From Vibrionales bacterium SWAT-3 (GTDB taxonomy: Bacteria; Pseudomonadota; Gammaproteobacteria; Enterobacterales; Vibrionaceae), in NCBI GenBank assembly GCA_000169995.1, contig AAZW01000007.1, positions 1 through 64,000 on the forward strand: 64,000 nt of DNA, written 5' to 3'. This document shows positions 1-8,083 of the stretch, one piece after another; the stretch's first letter is position 1, and each line of letters starts with the position of its first letter. The translations under genes were made by a program, and so were the position numbers. The notes under the pieces are model-generated. The model did not search any database, was not told the DNA's origin, and was given only the letters and a program-made list of their open reading frames with translations.

Positions 1-684
1 GGCTTGGCTAGTGAGTGGCCCAAAGCCTGGAATAGACATGAGTCGCTTTGCGTTTTCGAACTGCTTGATGGTTTGGTTAAGTTTATCGTCGAACCATTTT
101 ACTTGTTCGTCGATGTATAAATATCGTTCGTACTGATGGGATATCAGCTCTCTTAATATACAAGACAGTTGGTTTTCATCGTTCTCGAGTATTTCGGGAA
201 TGGCCTTTCTAAAGGCAGCGGCTCCTTTGGGCATAATGATGCCGTATTCAGAGATAAGGCCACGCACTTGATTAACGATGCGAGTTCTTTCAGTGACGAG
301 CAGCCGTCTCATTCGAATAAGAGATTGGATGTCTTGTTGCTCGACGGATTTATGAGGGACAGGGTGAGGTCTTTTATAGAGCGCGACTTCGGCAATGGCT
401 TCGGCGTCGTTATAGTCGTTTTTCTGTTTACGCCTTTGAGTTTTCACATGTTGGGGTGCGTAGAGTATCACTTTGTGACCGAACTGAGAGAATTCACGAG
501 CCCAATAATGGGCACCAGAGCATGCTTCCATAGCAATGGTACAAGGCTCTTTATTGGCGATGTAGCTAAGTAGCTTACTTCGTTGAAGTTTTTTACGAGA
601 AAGGTTCTTTCCTTTATGATTGATTTCAAAAAGAAAGAAGATATTTTTTGCTAAATCGATGCCGATGATTTTATGCTGAGTCAT
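1..684 (-). CDS. IS110/IS1111-family transposase, 3' end beyond window
   Basis: This is the N-terminal 228 codons of the DEDD transposase of IS-A, starting with ATG at 684 and running off the left edge. The sequence begins MTQHKIIGIDLAKNIFF, the RuvC-like catalytic start of the family, and is nearly identical to the 340-residue copy at 54541-55563. Two base differences were noted against that copy: one changes Gly to Glu near 106 and one is silent near 192. The reading frame is open, so the copy could be intact outside the window. The enzyme would catalyse excision and insertion of IS-A. Confidence 0.85.
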   Translation of the reverse strand, partial: MTQHKIIGIDLAKNIFFLFEINHKGKNLSRKKLQRSKLLSYIANKEPCTIAMEACSGAHYWAREFSQFGHKVILYAPQHVKTQRRKQKNDYNDAEAIAEVALYKRPHPVPHKSVEQQDIQSLIRMRRLLVTERTRIVNQVRGLISEYGIIMPKGAAAFRKAIPEILENDENQLSCILRELISHQYERYLYIDEQVKWFDDKLNQTIKQFENAKRLMSIPGFGPLTSQA

Positions 685-774
685 GGTCTTCTCCTTTTAC
701 TTCGGACCTGAACACTCCAAGCATGGCTTACAGTCATGTGAAGTGGTAGGGGGAGACCATCTCATCACCTTAAC
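1..774 (-). mobile_element. IS-A, partial copy (IS110 family, IS1111 group)
   Basis: The right-hand part of an IS1111-type element is cut off by the window edge. Positions 1-772 match 54880-55651 almost base for base. The subterminal repeat GGGGGAGACCAT lies at 749-760, as at the right end of the full copy at 54.3 kb. A few bases outside the repeat are shared by both copies, up to ATCACCTTA at 764-772, and then the flanks diverge. The exact outer boundary is therefore uncertain by several bases. The flank that follows is the 3' end of an attC site. Confidence 0.88.
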
Positions 775-782
775 AGAGCGTT
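773..782 (+). repeat. attC remnant between IS-A and IS-B
   Basis: The short stretch ACAGAGCGTT between the two IS elements matches the 3' end of the other attC sites in the window (ACAGGGCGTT at 56201-56210). Two different elements have therefore inserted into one attC site about 10 bp apart. The 5' part of this attC would lie to the left of the window, beyond IS-A. Confidence 0.6.
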
Positions 783-1085
783 GATATGACCCCCACTGTC
801 AATTAAAAACGTAGAAGTTTCTGCTCCCTCATTTCAGAGCCTTTGTTCATTTTGGGATAGTGTTACCGCATAGATGAAGCAAGTAATGTCGTCGGTTCTC
901 ATGCTGATATACGTGGATTGCTCATCGTTTGATGAGTAGAGCCTACCTTACTTGTTCCGTCGTAGCACCTGTCTTCAGTCTATGCTCGTGGTTCAATACA
1001 GCCGAAGCTATATTGCCGTCCTAACGCCGTCGGTGTTTGTGCCACTCCCGATGCTTTATCCAATGCGATAACACTAATTCTGTCT
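783..1085 (-). ncRNA. candidate targeting RNA (seekRNA-like) region of IS-B, copy 1
   Basis: About 300 bp of non-coding DNA lies between the transposase stop and the left end, and it is conserved in all four IS-B copies. Known IS1111-group elements encode a guide RNA downstream of the transposase. Here the minus strand carries GGCGTTAG (1021-1028 read in reverse), which equals the core end of a typical attC, the site occupied by the element. That an RNA is made is inference. Confidence 0.4.
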
Positions 1086-2028
1086 TCATGCCGGTAAACG
1101 AGCGATTCGAGTTCTAGGATCTACGTCGCTAATGACAACTTCACGCGCAATGGCCCAGATGTAAGCGATCATCTCTCTTGCGATGGCGACCACAACGACA
1201 TTTCGGTGTTTACCTTTTTGTAGTAGTCGTTGGTAACGACGACATAACCTTTGCTGGGCTTGCCAAGCGATATCAACTATCTCTTTAGGCAGCCCTTCTT
1301 GCCTTAGTTGCAGCTCTACAGATATGTTCGCTTTATGCTTATAGGTGTGTGCGCCTTCAACGAGTAACCGTCTGGCTCGACTGTTGCCACACTTTGTTAA
1401 GCTGCCACGACGAGTTTTACCTCCACTGGAGTTTTCTGTTGGAACAAGCCCAAGGTAAGCCATAAGCTTTCTTGGATGGTCGAACCGCCGTAAGTCACCC
1501 AGCTCAGCTATTGTGCCAAGAGCTACGAGTAACCTAACACCCCGCATAGCTTGAATGGCTTTCACAACAGGATAGTATCGCCAGTTTTTGACCTGATGGA
1601 GCAGTTCATTATCGAGTCGTTGCAGCCGCTGTATCCGCTCATTGATTGTAATGATCATCTCTTGCAAGACGATTTGTTGACTATGGTGAGGAAGAATGAG
1701 GTCGGTCAGCCACCGTAGATGCTTTTTAGACCAGTTATCATTGACCGTCGCTTGGATATTATTGCGAAGAAGAAAGCCTTTGAGTTGGAACTTTGCGTCT
1801 TTGAGATCTTTCATTGCCGTTTCTCTGGCACGCGAGAGATCTCGAATAGCTTCATCTTCGGCTTCTGGTACATAGATGGGTGTAAGCTCTTCGGCTTTTA
1901 ACAGCTTGGCGAGCTTTGCTGCGTCTCGTTTGTCAGTTTTAACTTTATCGCCTGGCTTCTTAGGTATAAGTGATGGAGCGACGACATAGCGGTGTTTTTC
2001 AAGGTAGTTGTCATCATTTGCTTGCTTA

Positions 2029-3036
2029 TTAAGCAGCTTCTCTTTCTGGATTCAGATGAACGTCACCAACAGGCGCACAGTTCCTGATATCACCAGACCA
2101 CCGCTCAGGCTTTCGCTGTTTTGCAGCGAACAATACCTCTACACGACGCTTCAAGATCTCTTTATCTTTTCCATTGTGACGCTCTGAAGGCGTGACGTAA
2201 TTTAGCTTACTGTGCTTGTGCTCGGTGTTGTACCAGAGTACGAAGGCTTCAACCCAACTTCGGCTACTATCGAGACTTTCAAAGCCCTTTGTTGGCCAGT
2301 TTGGCATGTACTTAACTGTACGGAACAATGACTCGACATAAGGGTTATCATCACTGACTCTTGGGCGACTATATGACGAGGTAATACCTAACTCTTCCAT
2401 TTTAGCTTTGAACGTCAACGACTTCATTGGCGCACCATTATCCGAGTGAAGAACCAGCGCTTGATTAAAGCACTGCTCTCGCATCAACGTCCTTTGCAGA
2501 AGTTGTGACGCCAGCTCACCGCATTCATGCTCATACACTTCATAACCAACAATTTTTCGACTGTAGATGTCCTCAATGACATACAGGTAATAATGTTGAC
2601 CTCGAACCTTTGAGGGTAAGTAAGTGATATCCCAAGTATAGACTTGGTTCGAGTCCGTCGCTGTGTAACTGGTTGGCTTCGCTTGCTTCTGTCTGCTCCG
2701 CTGACGACCTCGCTTGTGAAGTTGCCCCTGCGTACTCAACACTCGGTAGTAGCTCGACTCAGAGGCGATGTACTCACCTCTATCAAGCAATGTCGGGACG
2801 ATTTGAGTTGGAGGCAAGCTTGCGAACTCTGAGCGGTTACACACCTCGATTATCGCATCACGCTCTTCCTGCGACAGCTTATTAGCAGGCTCAGGCCTGA
2901 GGCATATTGGCCTTTTGTCAGCTTGTACTTCTCCTTGCTGATACCAGCGACGATATGTTCTCAAGTCGATTTGAACTTCATGGCAAGCTGGCTCTAAACG
3001 ACATCCACATTGCTTCGCTTCAAGGATAAGAGTCAC
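2029..3036 (-). CDS. IS3-family transposase OrfB (DDE integrase domain)
   Basis: This 335-residue protein is the catalytic subunit of the IS3-family element. An HTH_21-like segment is followed by the rve integrase core, with visible blocks WDITYL (first Asp), HSDNGAPM (second Asp) and a Glu in VESLFRTVKY, the DDE triad. It starts with GTG at 3036, 26 bp after the OrfA stop, behind an AAGGCAG-type ribosome site. The two genes are in different frames. Many IS3 elements make an OrfAB fusion by frameshifting, but here OrfB has its own start. Confidence 0.88.
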   Translation of the reverse strand: MTLILEAKQCGCRLEPACHEVQIDLRTYRRWYQQGEVQADKRPICLRPEPANKLSQEERDAIIEVCNRSEFASLPPTQIVPTLLDRGEYIASESSYYRVLSTQGQLHKRGRQRSRQKQAKPTSYTATDSNQVYTWDITYLPSKVRGQHYYLYVIEDIYSRKIVGYEVYEHECGELASQLLQRTLMREQCFNQALVLHSDNGAPMKSLTFKAKMEELGITSSYSRPRVSDDNPYVESLFRTVKYMPNWPTKGFESLDSSRSWVEAFVLWYNTEHKHSKLNYVTPSERHNGKDKEILKRRVEVLFAAKQRKPERWSGDIRNCAPVGDVHLNPEREAA

Positions 3037-3062
3037 TATGGTCTGCCTTTCATCGGTTGAGG

Positions 3063-3563
3063 TTAGTCGTCCTCTGGCTCTTCCCCGTAAAAGGCTCTCA
3101 GCTTTTTTCTTAGTACCAAGAGGGCGGCCGTTTCAGCGAGTGCTTTTTCTTTGAGTCGTAAATCTTTCTTCAACTCTTTGATTTCAAGTTTGTCAGCTTT
3201 AGCCTGCTTCTTTGCTTCAGCTTCGTGCTCTTTACTCGACTTAAACCCTTGCATACATTCGCTGCGCCAGCTTTGGATTTGCTCTGGAAAAAGACCTTTT
3301 TCACGACAATATTGGCTGAGTTCACTTTCTGTCATTGAGTAGGTTTCAGCGACAATGGCTAGTTTAGTTTGAGCAGACCACTGCTCTGATGAAGTGTTAC
3401 TATTTGGCACGGCGGCTCCTGAACGTCTGAGTTGCTGGCGCCAATGATACAGGGTCGCAGTACTGATTCCTTCCTCTTCCGACACTTCTTTAACTGACAT
3501 CGAATAGGGAGGTAATAGCTTCTTCAATATAGCTTCTTTTCTTTCTATTGAGATACGAGACAC
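3063..3563 (-). CDS. IS3-family transposase OrfA (helix-turn-helix)
   Basis: This 166-residue protein has two HTH-like stretches, around residues 20-45 (VSEEEGISTATLYHWR) and 70-100. A lysine- and glutamate-rich C-terminal coiled coil (about 115-155) ends in the leucine-zipper region that OrfA proteins use to multimerise. It binds the ends of the element and works with OrfB just downstream. The start at 3563 is ATG. Its length is longer than the usual 90-100 residues of OrfA because it has two DNA-binding repeats, as in some IS3 subgroups. Confidence 0.82.
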   Translation of the reverse strand: MSRISIERKEAILKKLLPPYSMSVKEVSEEEGISTATLYHWRQQLRRSGAAVPNSNTSSEQWSAQTKLAIVAETYSMTESELSQYCREKGLFPEQIQSWRSECMQGFKSSKEHEAEAKKQAKADKLEIKELKKDLRLKEKALAETAALLVLRKKLRAFYGEEPEDD

Positions 3564-4079
3564 AATTACTCTTTATCGCCCAGACTGGTTAAATTTTAAC
3601 AGTGACAACTACCCTGCCAGATAGGGATAGCAGCAGTGTCCAAGGCTCGTAATCAGGCGATAAGTCCAGTAACCACACGGTCCTGCTTCATAGACAAAGT
3701 GCAGAGTGGCTTTTGGATACTTGGATTGCAGTTGTCTGGCTAATTTAATAAGCGCGGACTTGTTAGATTTAATACGGCCAAGGTGTTGTGGGTTTGCCCC
3801 TCGATGTTCTTGTAAAACAGCGACTTGAATAAATGACTTATGCGTATCTAAGCCAATGAAAATTATGCTATCTTTACTCATGCTAGCCTCCAAATTTAGT
3901 TGTTTGACGCACTAATTATGGCTCTGGCTTAAAGCTAACCCACGATATTGGAGGCTAGCACCTTTCGTGGGGGTCATTATGTCTATATCTAATTTAAATC
4001 ACACATTCATAGCTGTATGGATGTACATGCCTGTGTGTTGGTATACTATTCACCGGTTTTTTAGTTATAGAGTTATAAA

Positions 4080-4994
4080 ATGACCAAGTACCTAGAAGCT
4101 GTCATCAGAGAGCTAGTCGAAGAATTTCAATCTAATGGTAAACCTTGCCCTTCAGCACAAACAATCGCTGATCGCCGGGCTGGCTATATTGGTAGCACTG
4201 TACTAGCTGGTGAAAGTCCTAAAATTGAAAGCGAATACTTAGATGTAATTAATAGTATTCCGGTTAAGATTTACAAGCCTACAGATGAAGTGAACTTACC
4301 TATAACGGTCTATTTTCATGGGGGCTGTTTCATCAGTGGTGGCTTTGGTACACATGATGTTCAGCTAAGACAAATTGCTCTTCTATCCAACTCGATAGTT
4401 ATTTGCATTCAATACAGGCTAGCACCTGAACATGCTTATCCAGCAGCACACGATGATGTATACCAAGCTGTACTCGGTATTAAGGAGCAAGCGCACAAGT
4501 ATGGTGGTGATTCAGAGCAATTAGTATTTGTTGGCGATAGCGCCGGAGGGCAATTAGCTTTGGCTACGACGCTTAGATTGAAAAAGCTAGAGCAGTGGTT
4601 GCCTCGTCAGCAAATTCTTATTTACCCAATGCTGGATCCAACAGGCAATTCGAAAAGTTACAGAGAAAATGGTTCAGATTATATTATAACGGCAAATATG
4701 CTTCTTTCTGGTTTCGAGTTATACGCGAATTGCAGCTCTAAAGAAATTGTTGAACCAGAGCTTAACCTTTTAAACAGTGACTTCAGCGGTCTGCCCATCA
4801 CAACTATTATTACCGCGGAGTTTGACCCGCTACGTGATGAGGGTGAGCACTTATACAAGTTGATGCTTTCACAAGGCGTTGAGGCATACTGCGAACGTTA
4901 TTTGGGTGTGATTCATGGTTTCTTTCAGTTGTCCGGCGTTTGTAATTCGGCAAAACGCTGTATTAGTGCAATTTCAAACCAAATAAAAAATTAG
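4080..4994 (+). CDS. alpha/beta hydrolase, hormone-sensitive-lipase family esterase
   Basis: This 304-residue carboxylesterase of the HSL (bacterial family IV) type hydrolyses short acyl esters; the substrate is unknown. The oxyanion HGG motif is at residues 80-82, the nucleophile elbow GDSAGG at 152-157 (Ser154), the acid in EFDPLRDE (Asp249) and the base in VIHGFF (His279), so the full triad is present. No signal peptide is seen. The ATG at 4080 is preceded by a weak AGAGTTATAAA ribosome site. It forms a single-gene integron cassette: IS-B lies immediately upstream and a full attC follows within a few bases of the stop codon. Expression would depend on readthrough or a promoter in the 96 bp behind IS-B. 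Confidence 0.88.
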   Translation: MTKYLEAVIRELVEEFQSNGKPCPSAQTIADRRAGYIGSTVLAGESPKIESEYLDVINSIPVKIYKPTDEVNLPITVYFHGGCFISGGFGTHDVQLRQIALLSNSIVICIQYRLAPEHAYPAAHDDVYQAVLGIKEQAHKYGGDSEQLVFVGDSAGGQLALATTLRLKKLEQWLPRQQILIYPMLDPTGNSKSYRENGSDYIITANMLLSGFELYANCSSKEIVEPELNLLNSDFSGLPITTIITAEFDPLRDEGEHLYKLMLSQGVEAYCERYLGVIHGFFQLSGVCNSAKRCISAISNQIKN

Positions 4995-5115
4995 ATTGAA
5001 CAAACTGTTTAAGAGTGACTCACAACGCTTGGCTTTTTTGCTGTGCGGTGAGTTTAGTGATTACGGCGGTTTGCAGCCGCTTAGGTGTTCCGTTACTCCC
5101 CCTTAACTGCGCGTT
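4995..5115 (+). repeat. attC site of the esterase cassette
   Basis: This site begins at GAACAAACTGTTTAAGAG right behind the gene, has the L''-type box CAACGCTTGGC and the pairing right arm GCAGCCGCTTAGGTG. It ends in GCGTT at 5111-5115, where IS-B is inserted. The arms can fold back into the imperfect hairpin that the integron integrase recognises as a single strand. The crossover point is interrupted by the IS. Confidence 0.85.
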
Positions 5116-5418
5116 GATATGACCCCCACTGTCAATTAAAAACGTAGAAGTTTCTGCTCCCTCATTTCAGAGCCTTTGTTCATTTTGGGATAGTGTTACC
5201 GCATAGATGAAGCAAGTAATGTCGTCGGTTCTCATGCTGATATACGTGGATTGCTCATCGTTTGATGAGTAGAGCCTACCTTACTTGTTCCGTCGTAGCA
5301 CCTGTCTTCAGTCTATGCTCGTGGTTCAATACAGCCGAAGCTATATTGCCGTCCTAACGCCGTCGGTGTTTGTGCCACTCCCGATGCTTTATCCAATGCG
5401 ATAACACTAATTCTGTCT
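5116..5418 (-). ncRNA. candidate targeting RNA region of IS-B, copy 2
   Basis: This is the same conserved non-coding block as in copy 1. The minus strand reads GGCGTTAG at 5361-5354, matching the attC core. Two weaker 6-mers, TGATAT and GTCTAT, also match the left and right IS termini and could be donor guides, but such short matches can arise by chance. Confidence 0.4.
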
Positions 5419-6585
5419 TCATGCCGGTAAACGAGCGATTCGAGTTCTAGGATCTACGTCGCTAATGACAACTTCACGCGCAATGGCCCAGATGTAAGCG
5501 ATCATCTCTCTTGCGATGGCGACCACAACGACATTTCGGTGTTTACCTTTTTGTAATAGTCGTTGGTAACGACGACATAACCTTTGCTGGGCTTGCCAAG
5601 CGATATCAACTATCTCTTTAGGCAGCCCTTCTTGCCTTAGTTGCAGCTCTACAGATATGTTCGCTTTATGCTTATAGGTGTGTGCGCCTTCAACGAGTAA
5701 CCGTCTGGCTCGACTGTTGCCACACTTTGTTAAGCTGCCACGACGAGTTTTACCTCCACTGGAGTTTTCTGTTGGAACAAGCCCAAGGTAAGCCATAAGC
5801 TTTCTTGGATGGTCGAACCGCCGTAAGTCACCCAGCTCAGCTATTGTGCCAAGAGCTACGAGTAACCTAACACCCCGCATAGCTTGAATGGCTTTCACAA
5901 CAGGATAGTATCGCCAGTTTTTGACCTGATGGAGCAGTTCATTATCGAGTCGTTGCAGCCGCTGTATCCGCTCATTGATTGTAATGATCATCTCTTGCAA
6001 GACGATTTGTTGACTATGGTGAGGAAGAATGAGGTCGGTCAGCCACCGTAGATGCTTTTTAGACCAGTTATCATTGACCGTCGCTTGGATATTATTGCGA
6101 AGAAGAAAGCCTTTGAGTTGGAACTTTGCGTCTTTGAGATCTTTCATTGCCGTTTCTCTGGCACGCGAGAGATCTCGAATAGCTTCATCTTCGGCTTCTG
6201 GTACATAGATGGGTGTAAGCTCTTCGGCTTTTAACAGCTTGGCGAGCTTTGCTGCGTCTCGTTTGTCAGTTTTAACTTTATCGCCTGGCTTCTTAGGTAT
6301 AAGTGATGGAGCGACGACATAGCAGCAGTGTCCAAGGCTCGTAATCAGGCGATAAGTCCAGTAACCACACGGTCCTGCTTCATAGACAAAGTGCAGAGTG
6401 GCTTTTGGATACTTGGATTGCAGTTGTCTGGCTAATTTAATAAGCGCGGACTTGTTAGATTTAATACGGCCAAGGTGTTGTGGGTTTGCCCCTCGATGTT
6501 CTTGTAAAACAGCGACTTGAATAAATGACTTATGCGTATCTAAGCCAATGAAAATTATGCTATCTTTACTCATGCTAGCCTCCAA
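5419..6585 (-). CDS. IS-B transposase (IS110 family, DEDD)
   Basis: This intact 388-residue IS110-family recombinase has an N-terminal RuvC-like domain (IFIGLDTHKSF at about residues 10-20, VYEAGPCGYW near 67-76, KTDKRDAAKL near 103-112). A coiled linker follows, and then the C-terminal Tnp_20 domain with the LVALGTIAELGDLRRFDHPRKL and GNSRARRLLVEGAH blocks that hold the catalytic serine region. MEASMSKDS offers two starts. The second ATG (6573) overlaps the inverted repeat that carries a strong GGAGG ribosome site. The protein is identical to the copy at 56514-57680. It would move all IS-B copies and, by homology to studied members, use a guide RNA. Confidence 0.92.
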   Translation of the reverse strand: MEASMSKDSIIFIGLDTHKSFIQVAVLQEHRGANPQHLGRIKSNKSALIKLARQLQSKYPKATLHFVYEAGPCGYWTYRLITSLGHCCYVVAPSLIPKKPGDKVKTDKRDAAKLAKLLKAEELTPIYVPEAEDEAIRDLSRARETAMKDLKDAKFQLKGFLLRNNIQATVNDNWSKKHLRWLTDLILPHHSQQIVLQEMIITINERIQRLQRLDNELLHQVKNWRYYPVVKAIQAMRGVRLLVALGTIAELGDLRRFDHPRKLMAYLGLVPTENSSGGKTRRGSLTKCGNSRARRLLVEGAHTYKHKANISVELQLRQEGLPKEIVDIAWQAQQRLCRRYQRLLQKGKHRNVVVVAIAREMIAYIWAIAREVVISDVDPRTRIARLPA

Positions 6586-6652
6586 ATTTAGTTGTTTGAC
6601 GCACTAATTATGGCTCTGGCTTAAAGCTAACCCACGATATTGGAGGCTAGCA
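6573..6652 (-). promoter_or_regulatory. IS-B transposase leader with ribosome-site inverted repeat
   Basis: TGCTAGCCTCC at 6573-6583 and GGAGGCTAGCA at 6642-6652 form an 11-bp perfect inverted repeat. The inner copy contains the GGAGG ribosome site of the transposase (minus strand). A transcript starting outside the element would include both arms and hide the ribosome site, while a transcript starting between them would not. The same arrangement is in copies 1, 3 and 4. The function is inferred from analogous protection in other IS elements. Confidence 0.5.
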
Positions 6653-6695
6653 CCTTTCGTGGGGGTCATTATGTCTATATCCATGGAGGCATTAA

Positions 6696-7190
6696 GTGAT
6701 TAAAACGGAGCGTTTAGAACTCAGAAAATTTACGCAGCAAGATCGTAGTGAAGTTATAAAATTACTTGGTAATTCTGATTTTATGGCGTTTTCTCCAACT
6801 GGCGCAATGACACATGAGCAAGCAGATACGCGTTTTGAAGAGCTTGTTAGTGCATTTCAATATAAAGGTATTGGAAAGTTTTGTGTTGTGGAACGCAGGA
6901 CTGGCGAGCTAGTTGGTTATTGTGGGATAGAATCATTTAACTATAAAGGCGAAAGTGTAGTTGAACTTGGATATCGGCTTAAGGTTTCAGCTCGGGGTAA
7001 AGGGTACGCATTCGAAGCAAGTTCTGCCGTTCTTTCTTTTGCCAATCAAATTGGTTATACGAAAGTTCTTGCTATAACTGAACCTGAAAACATGCCTTCG
7101 CAGCACATACTTCTTAAACTTGGGTTCAAGGCGTGTGGTGACGGTTCCTATCAAAATATGCCAGTTCAGTACTTTGAAAAGTGCATATAA
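6696..7190 (+). CDS. GNAT N-acetyltransferase
   Basis: This 164-residue acetyltransferase belongs to the RimJ/RimL-like GNAT branch (ERLELRKFTQQD start, GYCGIESF in the middle strand, YRLKVSARGKGYA acetyl-CoA loop near residues 94-106, and C-terminal NMPSQHILLKLGFK). It transfers acetyl from acetyl-CoA to an unknown amine. The start is GTG at 6696 with GGAGG eight bases upstream, just behind the IS-B right end. It is a one-gene cassette: the stop codon lies inside the start of its attC. Confidence 0.85.
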   Translation: MIKTERLELRKFTQQDRSEVIKLLGNSDFMAFSPTGAMTHEQADTRFEELVSAFQYKGIGKFCVVERRTGELVGYCGIESFNYKGESVVELGYRLKVSARGKGYAFEASSAVLSFANQIGYTKVLAITEPENMPSQHILLKLGFKACGDGSYQNMPVQYFEKCI

Positions 7191-7309
7191 CAAACATTTA
7201 AGAGTGATTCGGCACGCTTGGCATTTTTGGTTCTGGTTGAGTTCAGTGTTTACGGTAGTCAAACTAAGTGTCCTTGTTGAATGCTTCACATCTTAATTTG
7301 GTGTTAGGT
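7185..7309 (+). repeat. attC site of the GNAT cassette
   Basis: The inverse core ATATAAC overlaps the stop codon. The repeat continues with AAGAGTGATTCGGCACG and the box CACGCTTGGCATTTTT, and ends with the core GTTAGGT at 7303-7309. The length of about 125 bp is in the range of Vibrio repeats. It is uninterrupted and the next cassette (methyltransferase) starts right behind it. Confidence 0.85.
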
Positions 7310-7369
7310 GCTTCTGATATCAACAATTCTGTCAAGTGTTTAAAGTAGAAAATAGCATGGAAGGTAATC

Positions 7370-8083
7370 ATGGAATATAACAGCCCCATTGGCTCAAGTT
7401 GTATAGATAACTTACTAGATGAGCTATGGCTAAATGAGGACTCTTTAGTCTTAGATGTTGGTTGTGGTAATGGCGAGTTAATTAAAAGAGTTATAGAAAA
7501 ATTTAATTGTCGGGCGGTAGTCATTGATAACGATGAATTGGAAATCGCTAAAGCAAAGGAAAATCTGGAATCGTATTTGGACCAAATTACCTTTCATACA
7601 TCTGCATTCAAAGATGTTGAGTTGCCTAGGGGCGCATTTGATGCGTGTTTTAGCTTAGGCTCTACTCATGCTTTTGGCGATGTTGGCGAAGCTTTAGACA
7701 ATGCATTATCTGACATGAAATCTCTTATAGTTTCCAATGGCGTAATTGTACTTGGGGATGCGTATTGGCGAAAAGAGCCAGATGAGGAATACTTACTAGC
7801 AACAGGTATTGATCCTTTAGAATTAAGGTCAAACTTGAAAAACATAGAAGCAGCCAATCAGTTAGGCCTCGAATGCGTTTATGTTGTTCACTCTTCCTAT
7901 CAAGATTGGGACACATTTGAAAGTTCGTTTTGGTTGGCATCCGAACGAGAGTTGTTAGTAGCTCCTACGAATATTGAGTTGTTGGACAAAGTCAAAACGA
8001 TACGACACTGGAAAGATGCGTACTTAAAGTGGGGACGTGAAACAATGGGTTTTGCACTATACCTGTGGCTCTTCTCCGCTTAG
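7370..8083 (+). CDS. class I SAM-dependent methyltransferase, C-terminus changed by IS
   Basis: This 237-residue methyltransferase has the SAM-binding motif I LDVGCGNGEL at about residues 28-37, motif II acidic residue in VVIDNDE and a post-II block FDACFSLGSTHAFGD. The substrate is unknown. The ATG at 7370 follows GGTAATC, a modest ribosome site. The ISL3-family element is inserted at the very end of the gene, so the last residues (WLFSA) come from the IS end. Bridging the insertion gives an original ending of about LYLVY. The change affects only a few residues and the enzyme may still work. It is a cassette gene between the attC at 7309 and the one at 9447. Confidence 0.8.
   Translation: MEYNSPIGSSCIDNLLDELWLNEDSLVLDVGCGNGELIKRVIEKFNCRAVVIDNDELEIAKAKENLESYLDQITFHTSAFKDVELPRGAFDACFSLGSTHAFGDVGEALDNALSDMKSLIVSNGVIVLGDAYWRKEPDEEYLLATGIDPLELRSNLKNIEAANQLGLECVYVVHSSYQDWDTFESSFWLASERELLVAPTNIELLDKVKTIRHWKDAYLKWGRETMGFALYLWLFSA

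Larger units (their letters stand above)
1990..3626 (-). mobile_element. IS3-family insertion sequence
   Basis: An element of about 1637 bp is inserted in IS-B copy 1. Joining position 1989 to 3631 restores the IS-B sequence seen in the other copies, which defines the borders directly. ATAG is present on both sides (1986-1989 and 3627-3630), a probable target duplication. Both ends carry the inverted segment GGTAGTTGTCA / TGACAACTACC about 13 bp inside the borders. It carries two transposase genes on the minus strand. Confidence 0.9.
1086..3893 (-). pseudogene. IS-B transposase split by IS3-family insertion
   Basis: The 388-residue IS-B transposase is present in two pieces. The N-terminal part (ATG at 3893 down to about 3627) begins with MSKDSIIFIGLDTHKSF. 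The C-terminal part, which encodes residues from about 90 to the end, runs from about 1989 down to the stop at 1086. The catalytic N-terminal RuvC-like half is separated from the C-terminal Tnp_20-like half, so no functional enzyme is expected. The pieces are otherwise intact compared with 5419-6585, apart from scattered silent changes, so the insertion is probably recent. Confidence 0.9.
783..3983 (-). mobile_element. IS-B copy 1 (IS110 family), interrupted by an IS3-family element
   Basis: The element starts directly after attC GTT (780-782). It has the 11-bp subterminal repeat ATGACCCCCAC near its left end and GTGGGGGTCAT at 3967-3977. It is the same element as the intact copies at 5.1, 56.2 and 58.6 kb. 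An IS3-family element (1990-3626) is inserted in its transposase gene with an ATAG repeat at both sides. The copy is therefore dead for its own transposition unless helped in trans by the other copies. Boundaries are placed to within about 6 bp. Confidence 0.9.
5116..6675 (-). mobile_element. IS-B copy 2, intact (IS110 family)
   Basis: This complete element of about 1560 bp lies directly behind attC GTT. The perfect 11-bp subterminal inverted repeats are at 5119-5129 and 6659-6669. Such repeats set slightly inside the ends, without a target duplication, are typical of the IS1111 group. The right border is taken from the point where the four copies diverge (after TTATGTCTAT, position about 6678). 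It carries one transposase gene and a 300-bp non-coding region downstream of it. Confidence 0.92.

Noticed and set aside
169..573. 134-residue frame on the plus strand (again at 55048-55452)
   Set aside because: It lies opposite the IS-A transposase and occurs only as its shadow; the transposase frame has family motifs and this one has none.
1719..1901. 60-residue frame on the plus strand in each IS-B copy
   Set aside because: It is antisense to the transposase and has no ribosome site; conservation is explained by the transposase.
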